Shown piece by piece: positions 42,241 through 50,339 of a stretch of 64,000 nt of DNA. The position numbers and the translations under genes were made by a program. The notes below the pieces were generated by a model. The model saw only the letters and a program-made list of their open reading frames with translations. It searched no databases and was not told where the DNA came from. Source of the DNA: UBA826 sp045564655 (lineage in GTDB: Bacteria; Chloroflexota; Dehalococcoidia; Lucifugimonadales; UBA826); assembly GCA_045564655.1 (NCBI GenBank), contig JBJLGX010000022.1, positions 1-64,000 of the forward strand, read 5' to 3'. Each line of letters begins with the position of its first letter. Position 1 is the stretch's first letter.

Positions 42241-43674
42241 CTAGCATAGTTGATATTCACGAGTAGTTGTTATTAATTGCATCATAGCTTTAGCATAATT
42301 TGTAGGTCCCAATGATCCTTCAGATTTATGTTCCCTAGCAAATGAAATTAATGTTTTTTTAGTTTCATCTCCAATTTCTATAGAACCTAATGTTTCCATA
42401 CAAGAATCTATAAAATCTAAAGGGTCTTCATCATATTTTGCTACAAGACTATCTATAATTTTTTTAACTCCTGGAGATTCTGTGTTCCCAAATTGTTCAG
42501 AACAGAAGTTGATTCTTTCTACAAGTGTTCCTGTATCAGACCATTCTAGTCCACCGTGCCAACCTTCCACTGTTGGGGGGTTATAAATATGCTGACCCAT
42601 ATTAACCATTGCCAAAAATATATTTCTTGCATCGAGTCTGGGGCCGTTTCCAAATTTGTCTGTCAGGCGCGTCACACTAATAACTAATTCGGATGGACTT
42701 TTCACTTTTTTATAAAAATTTGATCTGTCTTTAAACTCTTCTGACAAAAATAGAGCTCTGAGCATTTCTTTTATGTTGTAGTCAGTTTCAAAGTAAACTT
42801 TTTTCAGTTTTTCTATAAGTTTTGGGTTATTTGGTTTTACGTATGGCCATTGAGTTACGGGTACCTCATCGGCAAGAAAGAAATTACAGATATGTCTTGA
42901 TATGAAAGTTGCAGTTGCCTCTTGTTTGCAAATAATTCTCACAATGTCTTCACCTGTAAAGTTGCCAGTTTCCCCTAAAAATGTTTTTTCACCATTGTCA
43001 TGATCTTCAGGTAAATACTGAAATTGCCAGGCATATCTTCCATATGGTTGAAATGAACACTTTGAAGCTTGCGCGTCTATATAATCACCGTTCACAACGG
43101 TCCATCCTGTAAATGCTCGAGCGCATTCTTTTACATCGGTTTCAGTGTAATTGCCTACTCCCATAGAAAATAATTCTAATAATTCACGTCCATAGTTTTC
43201 ATTAATTTCATCTTTGTGGTTGGTCCAATTGTCTAGCCAATAGATCATTGCAGGGTCTTTTGATAAAGATATTAATAGGTTATCAAAAGAATTTAAACCA
43301 TTGTCCCTGAACATAGATATTTGTCGTTTCATAGGAATTGCACCGGATAATTTTGTGACACTAGTTGCAAAAATTGTGTGCCAAAACAATGCAATTTTTT
43401 CACTTAGCGGAGCATTTGTAGAAACCATTCTATAGATCCATTCTGTTGGACCACCATATGGGCCCATGGTTGCAGAAGTTTCTGTATGGTATCTCATGAT
43501 AAGTGAGTCTGGCATTCGGGTGACATCAGTAGGCGTTAATAGTTCTTCTACTGTTTTTTCATATCCAACAGATTCGTAATGATTTAATTCTTCTAAAGTG
43601 GATCCGAAACCAGCTCTTCTTAGTAAATGCGCAATTTGGTATTTTGATTCTGTTACTTTCTTCTTAGTTACCAT
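42241..43674 (-). CDS. DUF1800 family protein, second copy
   Basis: 477 residues, clearly paralogous to 33093-34496: LLRRAGFGSTLEELNHYES, INENYGRELLELFSMG, VKECARAFTGW, GEKTFLGETGNFTGEDIV and YNPPTVEGWHGGLEW. No export signal is visible. Divergent from the zinc-ribbon operon at 43858, with a 183-base gap that holds the promoter of that operon. Function unknown. Confidence 0.9.
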   Translation of the reverse strand: MVTKKKVTESKYQIAHLLRRAGFGSTLEELNHYESVGYEKTVEELLTPTDVTRMPDSLIMRYHTETSATMGPYGGPTEWIYRMVSTNAPLSEKIALFWHTIFATSVTKLSGAIPMKRQISMFRDNGLNSFDNLLISLSKDPAMIYWLDNWTNHKDEINENYGRELLELFSMGVGNYTETDVKECARAFTGWTVVNGDYIDAQASKCSFQPYGRYAWQFQYLPEDHDNGEKTFLGETGNFTGEDIVRIICKQEATATFISRHICNFFLADEVPVTQWPYVKPNNPKLIEKLKKVYFETDYNIKEMLRALFLSEEFKDRSNFYKKVKSPSELVISVTRLTDKFGNGPRLDARNIFLAMVNMGQHIYNPPTVEGWHGGLEWSDTGTLVERINFCSEQFGNTESPGVKKIIDSLVAKYDEDPLDFIDSCMETLGSIEIGDETKKTLISFAREHKSEGSLGPTNYAKAMMQLITTTREYQLC

Positions 43675-43789
43675 TAATAGTTACCCCTTGAAGCATCATG
43701 CTCTTTGATTATATGGCATCAGTCAAATTTCAAGAAACCTAAAAAAACTAACTGTTTATTCCTATAAATGTGTAGTTTAAATAACACAC

Positions 43790-43818
43790 TTGTATTTTAT
43801 TACAAACATGTGTATTAT
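43790..43818 (+). promoter_or_regulatory. Promoter of the 43858-47147 operon, with overlapping imperfect palindrome
   Basis: -35 TTGTAT (43790-43795), 17-base spacer, -10 TATTAT (43813-43818) preceded by TGTG. Transcript start would be near 43825. The sequence from 43785 to 43814 is an imperfect inverted repeat (ACACA-TTGTA...TACAA-TGTGT), so a repressor could sit on the promoter. Confidence 0.5.
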
Positions 43819-43857
43819 ACTTAGCGTAATGCAATTTATTAAGTAGGAGGTTGTGAT

Positions 43858-44004
43858 ATGTACAACAAAAATACATGCTACAGATGTGGTGGAAACTACG
43901 TTGAAGTTATAGAAATAGGTGCGGTTTTAATCAAATGTATTATGTGCGGTCGCGCCCCTTCATCAGTTATTAAAACATCTAAGCAAAAATCTAAAGCAGC
44001 TTAG
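43858..44004 (+). CDS. 48-residue zinc-ribbon protein
   Basis: ATG 43858 with a strong AGGAGG seven bases before it. The 48 residues hold CYRC (7-10) and CIMC (27-30), a zinc ribbon, followed by a Lys-rich tail ending SKQKSKAA. Same length plan, Cys spacing and tail as the 55-residue protein at 10068-10235. Probable nucleic-acid or protein binding; role unknown. First gene of a tight operon: the next start is 13 bases after its stop. Confidence 0.78.
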   Translation: MYNKNTCYRCGGNYVEVIEIGAVLIKCIMCGRAPSSVIKTSKQKSKAA

Positions 44005-44017
44005 GAAAGGAGAAATT

Positions 44018-44227
44018 ATGAGTAAAGAAACAAAACTTAGTTCTTGGATAGAGATGGCCGAAGGCCTATACGAATTTTTAAATCGGAGAAACACAACAAT
44101 CCATTATGATTTTAAAGATCTTGATGTATTTGTTCCTCAAACAACAGGAGAAGATTCTGCTAGGGCAAAATGGACAGTTAACGGAACTGTCAGTTTAAGT
44201 ACGTCTGAGAAACCTCAAGGTAGCTAA
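44018..44227 (+). CDS. Orphan 69-residue protein
   Basis: 69 residues, GGAAAGGAG seven bases before the ATG. An N-terminal helix (SSWIEMAEGLYEFLNRR) precedes strands (TTIHYDFKDLDVFVPQ, RAKWTVNGTVSLST). The shape recalls small amphipathic-Trp proteins, but the match is too weak to name a family. Second gene of the operon; five bases before the next. Function unknown. Confidence 0.65.
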   Translation: MSKETKLSSWIEMAEGLYEFLNRRNTTIHYDFKDLDVFVPQTTGEDSARAKWTVNGTVSLSTSEKPQGS

Positions 44228-44232
44228 GGTTT

Positions 44233-44589
44233 ATGAATAACCAGAAGTACAATCTGACTGCTAGTGGATTAGTAAGTGTCAAATCAGACGATATGGAATG
44301 TGAGATCAAATTCGAATCAAATCGTGTTGTGCTGAATATAATTAGTATCAATTCAAAAAACTTACGGTCTTTTTTTAAGTTATCAGATTTGAAGAAAATA
44401 GTAATTGATATTTCAGATAAGTTAGCTTATTTAAAATTTAACTTAACAGTTAGATTTAAAAATTCAGATTTAGCCATTTTGGGATTAGATGCTAAACCAA
44501 ATATGTTGCAAAAAATAATAGTATCAAAAAATATCGAAGTAAAAGATATTAAAAGTTTCGTAAAATTACTGGGAGGTAAATCAAAATGA
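44233..44589 (+). CDS. Orphan 118-residue protein
   Basis: 118 residues, no membrane segment or Cys. Mixed alpha/beta sequence with alternating hydrophobic strands (MECEIKFESNRVVLNIISI, KIVIDISDKLAYLKFNL) and a Lys-rich C-terminus. No family recognised. AAGG close before the ATG; its TGA overlaps the ATG of the next gene (ATGA), so they are made together. Confidence 0.65.
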   Translation: MNNQKYNLTASGLVSVKSDDMECEIKFESNRVVLNIISINSKNLRSFFKLSDLKKIVIDISDKLAYLKFNLTVRFKNSDLAILGLDAKPNMLQKIIVSKNIEVKDIKSFVKLLGGKSK

Positions 44590-45692
44590 CTTTTAAGTGG
44601 CAATTAAATAAGACCACTTCAGACGAAAATGCAAGTAATGTCAGACAACTTGTATTAGAAATGGATGAAGGTTTAAGAGGTAGTGGGCTACCAATAGAAG
44701 GTTTTGAATTTATTCATTCTTCTAAAAAGATGCTTGATATTACCAGGCAAATCGAGAATGATATATTGAGGTCACAACAACCGTCGTCTTTGTATGTCGG
44801 TTTCCAATCTATAGAAAAATTAGATACTGAAATTTCTAGGTATGAAGAGCTTATAAATAATAATATAGAAGTTAAAGCATTTGGGATAGGAAAACCTAAA
44901 GACGAGCATAAACATTCTTTGAGCACATGGGTAGAGATCCCAAAATCTGTAAGCCTTGTTGAGAACCAGTGGTTTTTAGTGTCAGAATCTCCGTCACCTA
45001 TAGCTTTTGTCGGCTGGGAAGTATCTGAGGAAATATTTGCAGAAGGAAAACTGTCTGATCCAGGTAAAATGTTTGAAGGGTTTGTCTCTTCGGATGAGCG
45101 AGTAATTAAATCTTTACTTCAGCATTTAGATTCAGTTTATATGACCAAATCTCAACAACCTATGGATGCAGATGGATTGTCCTCTTTTATTGGCAGAAAA
45201 GTTGAGAAAGTGATGCTTGTTACCCATGATAAGCCTGAAAAAAACATGCCATTTGAGTATACTCAAATGATAAAAGACACCTCTGAAATTTGTGGAAAAC
45301 TCGAATCAGAAGTTATTTTGTATGATTTGTCCGCAGCGTCCTTTTTCGTAGAACCTGGTGGTCACGGTGATAGTGCAGGTCAAAGATGGAAAGGTTTATT
45401 GAACAGACGGGATCTCGAATTACTTGGTAGAAATGATTTAAATAAGCAAATGGGTGTTATTGATGAAACAAATGTAAACGCTCAAGCTTTATTGGCCGAG
45501 AAACACGGATTTGTGAGTATACATAAGGCGGCATTGGACCATAATGTTGATTTAGTCATAGTTCCTGAATATTATGAAAACCCAAGTTTGATAGATAAAA
45601 TTGTAGGGAATCAATTATCAAAATTAGATGACTATGAAGCGACCTCATTTGTTGTATATGATGTAGAAGGTAACTTTAAACCATTTAATTAG
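44586..45692 (+). CDS. Putative DICT sensory domain plus UspA-like domain protein
   Basis: 368 residues in two parts. The first (about 25-165) resembles the DICT domain: SSLYVGFQSIEKLDTEISRY, then IEVKAFGIGKP and NQWFLVSESPSPIAFVGWEV. DICT occurs with light- or signal-responsive output domains in other proteins. The second (about 205-365) has the universal-stress-protein layout, with VEKVMLVTHDKP at the start and HNVDLVIVPEYYENPSLIDK, IVGNQLSKL and SFVVYDVEG at the end. Both calls come from pattern memory, not from a search. It would be a cytoplasmic sensor or ligand-binding protein. Confidence 0.55.
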   Translation: MTFKWQLNKTTSDENASNVRQLVLEMDEGLRGSGLPIEGFEFIHSSKKMLDITRQIENDILRSQQPSSLYVGFQSIEKLDTEISRYEELINNNIEVKAFGIGKPKDEHKHSLSTWVEIPKSVSLVENQWFLVSESPSPIAFVGWEVSEEIFAEGKLSDPGKMFEGFVSSDERVIKSLLQHLDSVYMTKSQQPMDADGLSSFIGRKVEKVMLVTHDKPEKNMPFEYTQMIKDTSEICGKLESEVILYDLSAASFFVEPGGHGDSAGQRWKGLLNRRDLELLGRNDLNKQMGVIDETNVNAQALLAEKHGFVSIHKAALDHNVDLVIVPEYYENPSLIDKIVGNQLSKLDDYEATSFVVYDVEGNFKPFN

Positions 45693-45704
45693 AAGGTTAT
45701 TTCA

Positions 45705-47147
45705 GTGAATATATTAATAACTGGAGCTACAGGATATGTAGGTTCAAGACTTGTTGCAGAATTGTCTAAAAGCCATCAAGTAAAAAGTTTAGTTAGAGAT
45801 GAAAATTCTTACAGAGATAGGTTTAGACATTTAAACACAACTGTTTGTAAGGGTGACTTAATTGATCTAGAAAGTATTAGAAATCATTTTCAAGACGTCG
45901 ATACCGCATTTTATTTGGTTCATTCACTTTCTGCAGGAAATAAATTTCATGATACTGAACTTCTGTGTGCTCAAAATTTTGTTGATGCCGCAAAAGAAAA
46001 TGGAGTTAAGAGAATTGTTTATTTAGGTGGACTATCTGACCCCAAAAAACCTCTTTCTCCTCATCTGAGAAGCCGAAATGACGTAGGAGAACTACTTCGC
46101 TTGTCTGGAATACCTTGTATAGAACTTCAATCTTCAATAATAATTGGAGAAGGTGGATTATCTTATGAAATTATGAAAAGTTTAGTTCATAAGCTGCCAA
46201 TTATGATTACCCCTAAATGGGTTTCGTCTTTGTCACAGCCTATATGGATTAATGATGTGATTGAATATTTAAAAGAGAGTATATCTATAAAAATGTCTGG
46301 CAATTTGATTGCACAGATAGGCGGGCCCAGTATTGTCACATATAAAAATTTAATGGCTGCATATGCGGAAATATATGGACTTAAAAGATTTATGATTCCT
46401 GTTCCTGTTTTAACTCCACGACTTTCTAGTTTATGGCTTGGGTTGGTTACTCCTGCATATGCAAGAGCAGGTAAAAAATTAATAGAAAGCTTAAAAACAA
46501 ATAGTATTATTACAGACAAAAAAAGTTCTGAATTATTTAATGTAACTCCGGTTGATTATAAAGAAGCATTAAAGAATGTGATTAATGTAAAAGAATCAGA
46601 TATGACAGTAGCCAGATGGTTTGACCCTGTTTCTGCAGGACCTAGCGTAAGCAATAAAATTTCTTCAAAAAAAATTGTATATAAATATAAAATGACAGAT
46701 GAGAGAAGAATAATAACTTCAGCTGATAAGGCCCAATCATTTAAGCCTATAAATGATATTGGTGGGCCTAATGGTTGGTATTTTGCAAATTTTTTATGGA
46801 AGATTAGAGGCTGGTTGGATTTATTAGTGGGAGGAGTCGGCACTAGAAGAACTAGATTTAAAAAAGATAGGTTTGTGATTGGAGACACGTTAGATTGGTG
46901 GAGAATTTCAGACACAATTGAAGGTGAAATGGTCGAATTTAAAGCTGAGATGAAGTTACCGGGGGAAGCATATTTAAAATTTTCAGTTAATCCTTCTGGT
47001 AAAGATACTGAAATTGTTCAAACAGCTGGATTTAACACTAATAATTTAGCTGGAATATTATATTGGTATTCTTTATACCCACTTCATGCATTTATATTTT
47101 CGAGAATGATAAAATCTATAAAAAAGCGTACCTTACTTGTCAGGTAG
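45705..47147 (+). CDS. NAD(P)-binding epimerase-like protein with C-terminal DUF2867-like domain
   Basis: 480 residues. N-terminal Rossmann part starts with ILITGATGYVGSRL (GxxGxxG) and continues SLVRDE, VDTAFYLVHSL and VKRIVYLGGLSD; the C-terminal half (about 300-480) with GPNGWYFANFLWKIRGWLDL and RFVIGDTLDWWRI fits DUF2867. Related proteins are called YbjT/SDR-like and are thought to bind NAD(P); reaction unknown. The start is GTG 45705 with AGAAGGT eight bases upstream. Last gene of the operon, 12 bases after the DICT/USP-like gene. Confidence 0.8.
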   Translation: MNILITGATGYVGSRLVAELSKSHQVKSLVRDENSYRDRFRHLNTTVCKGDLIDLESIRNHFQDVDTAFYLVHSLSAGNKFHDTELLCAQNFVDAAKENGVKRIVYLGGLSDPKKPLSPHLRSRNDVGELLRLSGIPCIELQSSIIIGEGGLSYEIMKSLVHKLPIMITPKWVSSLSQPIWINDVIEYLKESISIKMSGNLIAQIGGPSIVTYKNLMAAYAEIYGLKRFMIPVPVLTPRLSSLWLGLVTPAYARAGKKLIESLKTNSIITDKKSSELFNVTPVDYKEALKNVINVKESDMTVARWFDPVSAGPSVSNKISSKKIVYKYKMTDERRIITSADKAQSFKPINDIGGPNGWYFANFLWKIRGWLDLLVGGVGTRRTRFKKDRFVIGDTLDWWRISDTIEGEMVEFKAEMKLPGEAYLKFSVNPSGKDTEIVQTAGFNTNNLAGILYWYSLYPLHAFIFSRMIKSIKKRTLLVR

Positions 47148-47239
47148 TATTTTCATTTGTTCTGAAATAGGCAATTCTAGAAAAGTCTCAAATTCATTAA
47201 ATTTTCTTATTAAAGAAGTTTATAGTCAATATATTAATG

Positions 47240-47986
47240 TTATAGAGAAGTTAAATAATTTATTAGTTTTGTAGAATTTTCATCCAATTCATTTATAGGA
47301 CTTATGGAGAAGGACTCATAAGTGAAGTTATGCTCTGTGAATCGTTTGGCTAATTGCTGAGCATCTTCTTGGCTTTTATAATTTTTCAGTCCTTGAATTT
47401 TTGTTTCAAAAGTATCTTCTATATCGACAACAATATCTAATCTTTTTTCGTCTTCACTTAATTCAAGTCCATAATCTTTTGCTCGCTCTTCTGCAATTGC
47501 AGGATATATAAGCAAAGGATTTTGATCTGTTTCTGACTTATAGTATTTGTATGCGATTAATGCTGATTTATGTATAGCAATGTGATCTGGATGATTAGAT
47601 ATACCAGTGGGGCCAAATGTAATAATGACATCTGGGGTTGTTTCTTTAAGTATTGTTAAAATTTTTTTAGCTAAAGTTTCAGGGATTTCTTTATCTAAAT
47701 CTTGATCTCTATAGTTAAATATATATGGTGGATTCACCCCATATAAATCTAGATTATGTCGCAGTTCTTCTTCTCTTACTTTTCCTAGGTCTTCCCTTTT
47801 AATCTTTAAGTCTCCAGTTCCTAAAGTACCTTCTTCTCCTCTGGTTCCAGTAATAATGTATGCTTCATTATTTTTTTTAACCCATTTCATCATGGTTCCA
47901 GAACTACTGGTTGTTTCATCATCAGGATGTGCAAAAACCCCAATCCATACGAGTGGTTTTTTATCAACGATTTTATTTGACATCAT
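47240..47986 (-). CDS. PIG-L family deacetylase
   Basis: 248 residues from ATG 47986 (ATGATG, with TTGGA seven bases upstream); an in-frame codon at 48043 would run almost into the tRNA gene. The zinc motif AHPDDE (in GVFAHPDDETTSS) and the second site NHPDHIAIH are clear. Family members remove acetyl groups from GlcNAc conjugates, as MshB and Mca do in mycothiol metabolism, or from sugar lipids. No mycothiol gene is near. The neighbouring tRNA diverges. Confidence 0.88.
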   Translation of the reverse strand: MMSNKIVDKKPLVWIGVFAHPDDETTSSSGTMMKWVKKNNEAYIITGTRGEEGTLGTGDLKIKREDLGKVREEELRHNLDLYGVNPPYIFNYRDQDLDKEIPETLAKKILTILKETTPDVIITFGPTGISNHPDHIAIHKSALIAYKYYKSETDQNPLLIYPAIAEERAKDYGLELSEDEKRLDIVVDIEDTFETKIQGLKNYKSQEDAQQLAKRFTEHNFTYESFSISPINELDENSTKLINYLTSL

Positions 47987-48046
47987 ATTAATTCCAAAAT
48001 GTATTTGGTAGGTTATAATAGGTACAGTCAATATTATATACAATTT

Positions 48047-48122
48047 GGGGCTGTAGCTCAGCCGGGAGAGCGCTTCAATGGCATTGAAGAGGTCAGGAGT
48101 TCGATCCTCCTCAGCTCCACCA
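48047..48122 (+). tRNA. tRNA-Ala (anticodon GGC)
   Basis: A 76-base cloverleaf: acceptor GGGGCTG with CAGCTCC, D-arm GCTC-AGCCGGGA-GAGC, anticodon arm CTTCA-ATGGCAT-TGAAG, T-arm AGGAG-TTCGATC-CTCCT, and genome-encoded ACCA end. The loop ATGGCAT gives anticodon GGC, reading GCC and GCU. The G3-U70 pair, the main alanine identity element, is present. Confidence 0.96.
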
Positions 48123-48144
48123 TAATATTAATTAAGGGGAAACC

Positions 48145-48471
48145 ATGAGTGAATGGAATTATACAAAATGTGCTAAGCCTTTTTCATCGGAAGAAGATGC
48201 TTTAGACTTTATGGTCTCACAATCTTATGATGGACAGGTATTAAAAAGAAATGAAGGGTATTCGGCAGTTTGCCCAACGTATCCAGATGGGTTTTATCCT
48301 GATGCGACTCCTGTCGCAGCATACTCTGTCAAAACGGGCATTATTAGAGATGAAAAACTTTTCCATATTGTTATGGAACCAGATGCAAATGAAAAAGAAA
48401 CAATTATTTCAGAAGAGTGTTGCCCTGTGCCTGTTCAAGTTTCTGTAAATACTAATGAGAAGTGTTGTTAA
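48145..48471 (+). CDS. Orphan 108-residue protein with C-terminal Cys pairs
   Basis: 108 residues, AAGGGGA five bases before the ATG. The N-terminal part has WNYTKCAKPFSSEEDALDFM and a YSAVCPTYPDGFYP segment. The C-terminus carries two Cys pairs (EECCPVPV and the final CC), which could hold metal or be lipid/thiol-linked; this is inference. No family recognised. It overlaps the acyltransferase gene by 17 bases and starts 22 bases after the tRNA. Confidence 0.7.
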   Translation: MSEWNYTKCAKPFSSEEDALDFMVSQSYDGQVLKRNEGYSAVCPTYPDGFYPDATPVAAYSVKTGIIRDEKLFHIVMEPDANEKETIISEECCPVPVQVSVNTNEKCC

Positions 48472-49579
48472 AAATATAGTGCAAGAAAAAAGATTTCATG
48501 GTCTAGATGCATTACGAGGCATTGCAATGCTGTTGGGAATAGTTTTGCATGCTGCACTACCTTATATTCCTGATATAGATGCTTTTTGGCCTCAAGATAA
48601 CCAATCATCTTACCTGATCACAGCTATATTTCAATTTATCCATGTTTGGAGAATGCCGTTATTTTTCATACTAGCAGGATTTTTTACAAAGTTGTTTATC
48701 GATAGAAAATCTTGGGAAAAATGGATTTCTAACAGAGTGCTTAGGATAGGGATACCATTATTGATATTTTCTCCATTAATGGCGTTAACGTTACCTTGGA
48801 TTTTTAAATTTGGTAGAACAGCAGAATTAAACTTTTTTTATTCTATGGAAGGATATCCTTTTCATTTATGGTTTTTGTGGCACCTATTAATTTTTGTTTT
48901 TCTATCTCTAATTTTTAAGCCTATTAATTCTTTACTTGAGAACAATATGATTTTTGATCGTATTGGCAAGCAATTGTTCCAAGTAAGAATTCCTGTAATC
49001 TTAATTTTTTTAATTTCTATTTTAATTATCCCTACAGGTGGTGAATTAATTACTAATCCAATAGCGACAGGGCTATATTTTGTTTTAGGTTATTTGCTTT
49101 ACAAAAATACTGATCTATTTGAGGCAATGAAGAAAAACTGGGTCGTTTACTTATCGGTGGGATTAGTTGCTTTTGCACTATTTTTCGCATTAGAAATTTT
49201 TAAATATTATGAGCCTTTTAAAAATTTACCTACATCTAAAGAAAAAGAAGATGCTGAAGCTTTTGTATGGATTCTTCAGCAACCTATAAAAGTTACTTCG
49301 GCACTATTCCTTTCCTATTCTTTCATAGGGTTGATAGAGGCTAAATTTGGAGATTATAGTTTTGCAAAAAGATTTATATCTGATGGGGCATATTGGATGT
49401 ATTTGATCCATCTACCAATTGTTACGTTTATTACTTTTTTCATGTTTAGATTTGATATAAACCCTATGTTTAAATTTATTGTAGCTATTTTATTAACTTC
49501 TGCGATTTGTTTAGGTACCTATAAATACATAGTGAGACCTACGCTTATCGGGACACTATTAAATGGGAAAAGATCATAA
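48455..49579 (+). CDS. Acyltransferase 3 family membrane protein
   Basis: 374-residue OafA/YrhL-type protein with about ten membrane helices. The conserved start GLDALRGIAMLLGIVLHAALPY (Arg and His of the active region) and WRMPLFFILAGFF identify the family, which moves acyl groups from CoA donors onto sugars or other acceptors across the membrane. Acceptor unknown. The start overlaps the preceding gene; a GTG at 48479 is an alternative start. Confidence 0.88.
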   Translation: MRSVVKNIVQEKRFHGLDALRGIAMLLGIVLHAALPYIPDIDAFWPQDNQSSYLITAIFQFIHVWRMPLFFILAGFFTKLFIDRKSWEKWISNRVLRIGIPLLIFSPLMALTLPWIFKFGRTAELNFFYSMEGYPFHLWFLWHLLIFVFLSLIFKPINSLLENNMIFDRIGKQLFQVRIPVILIFLISILIIPTGGELITNPIATGLYFVLGYLLYKNTDLFEAMKKNWVVYLSVGLVAFALFFALEIFKYYEPFKNLPTSKEKEDAEAFVWILQQPIKVTSALFLSYSFIGLIEAKFGDYSFAKRFISDGAYWMYLIHLPIVTFITFFMFRFDINPMFKFIVAILLTSAICLGTYKYIVRPTLIGTLLNGKRS

Positions 49580-49592
49580 TATTTATTATGGC

Positions 49593-50339
49593 TTAAAATA
49601 ATTTAAATGCTTCTCTTAGAAGTGGTATGCTTCCTGCACATATTATGATAGTTAACAAATATTTTCTGTGTGATTCGTCCTTTACCTTGGAAATAACCTT
49701 AGAGGCTATTAAGAATCCAAAGATTACAGGAATTATCCCTATAGATGATATCAACCATATTTCTTTGTTGTACTGATCTGTGATCATGTATCCGATTACG
49801 GCTAATCCTTCTACAAGAAGATAAAATAAAGATAAAGATCCCCGAATTGAATTTTTCCTCCACCCTTTAGATATAACAGCGATAGCCATTAATGCACCCC
49901 CTACTCCTGTAGACACTACAATAGCAGAGCTAATGAATGCCATCACTGAAAATTTAAAAGGATTCAGCTTTATTGGTTTGTTGTTGAATAAGATTGTATA
50001 TAAAGCTAATGCAATGATTAATATTGATATAAGTATTCCCAAAAGAGTAGATGACACTTTGGTAAAAAATATTAACCCAAAAGGTACTCCTGCTATTCCA
50101 GCAACGGAAGGAGAAATCATTGCCCTATAGTCAATGTAGGATCTGTTTTGCAATATTATCATTACAAAAAGTGGTAATGAAACGGTATTGATAACCACAA
50201 CAATGGTTTTTGAGTCCATAGTCATTAACATAAACGGAGAGCTGGCGATTGCTATTCCAAATCCTGCTGAGCTAAATACAAAAGATCCAAAGAGCAATGC
50301 AAAAAAAGTGATTAAAATGTCTACTGTAAGCTCAGTCAC
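49593..50339 (-). CDS. TauE/SafE-type membrane protein
   Basis: 248 residues with about eight hydrophobic segments in two related halves: ALLFGSFVFSSAGFGIAIASS and VSTGVGGALMAIAVISKGW. Such proteins are proposed exporters of sulfite, sulfoacetate or other organosulfur anions. GTG start (50339) that overlaps the end of the MATE gene by eight bases, so the two are cotranslated. The anion is unknown. Confidence 0.85.
   Translation of the reverse strand: MTELTVDILITFFALLFGSFVFSSAGFGIAIASSPFMLMTMDSKTIVVVINTVSLPLFVMIILQNRSYIDYRAMISPSVAGIAGVPFGLIFFTKVSSTLLGILISILIIALALYTILFNNKPIKLNPFKFSVMAFISSAIVVSTGVGGALMAIAVISKGWRKNSIRGSLSLFYLLVEGLAVIGYMITDQYNKEIWLISSIGIIPVIFGFLIASKVISKVKDESHRKYLLTIIICAGSIPLLREAFKLF

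Noticed and set aside
43858..44227. Toxin-antitoxin pair (small zinc ribbon plus 69-residue protein)
   Set aside because: Neither resembles a known toxin or antitoxin, and the genes continue into a longer operon.
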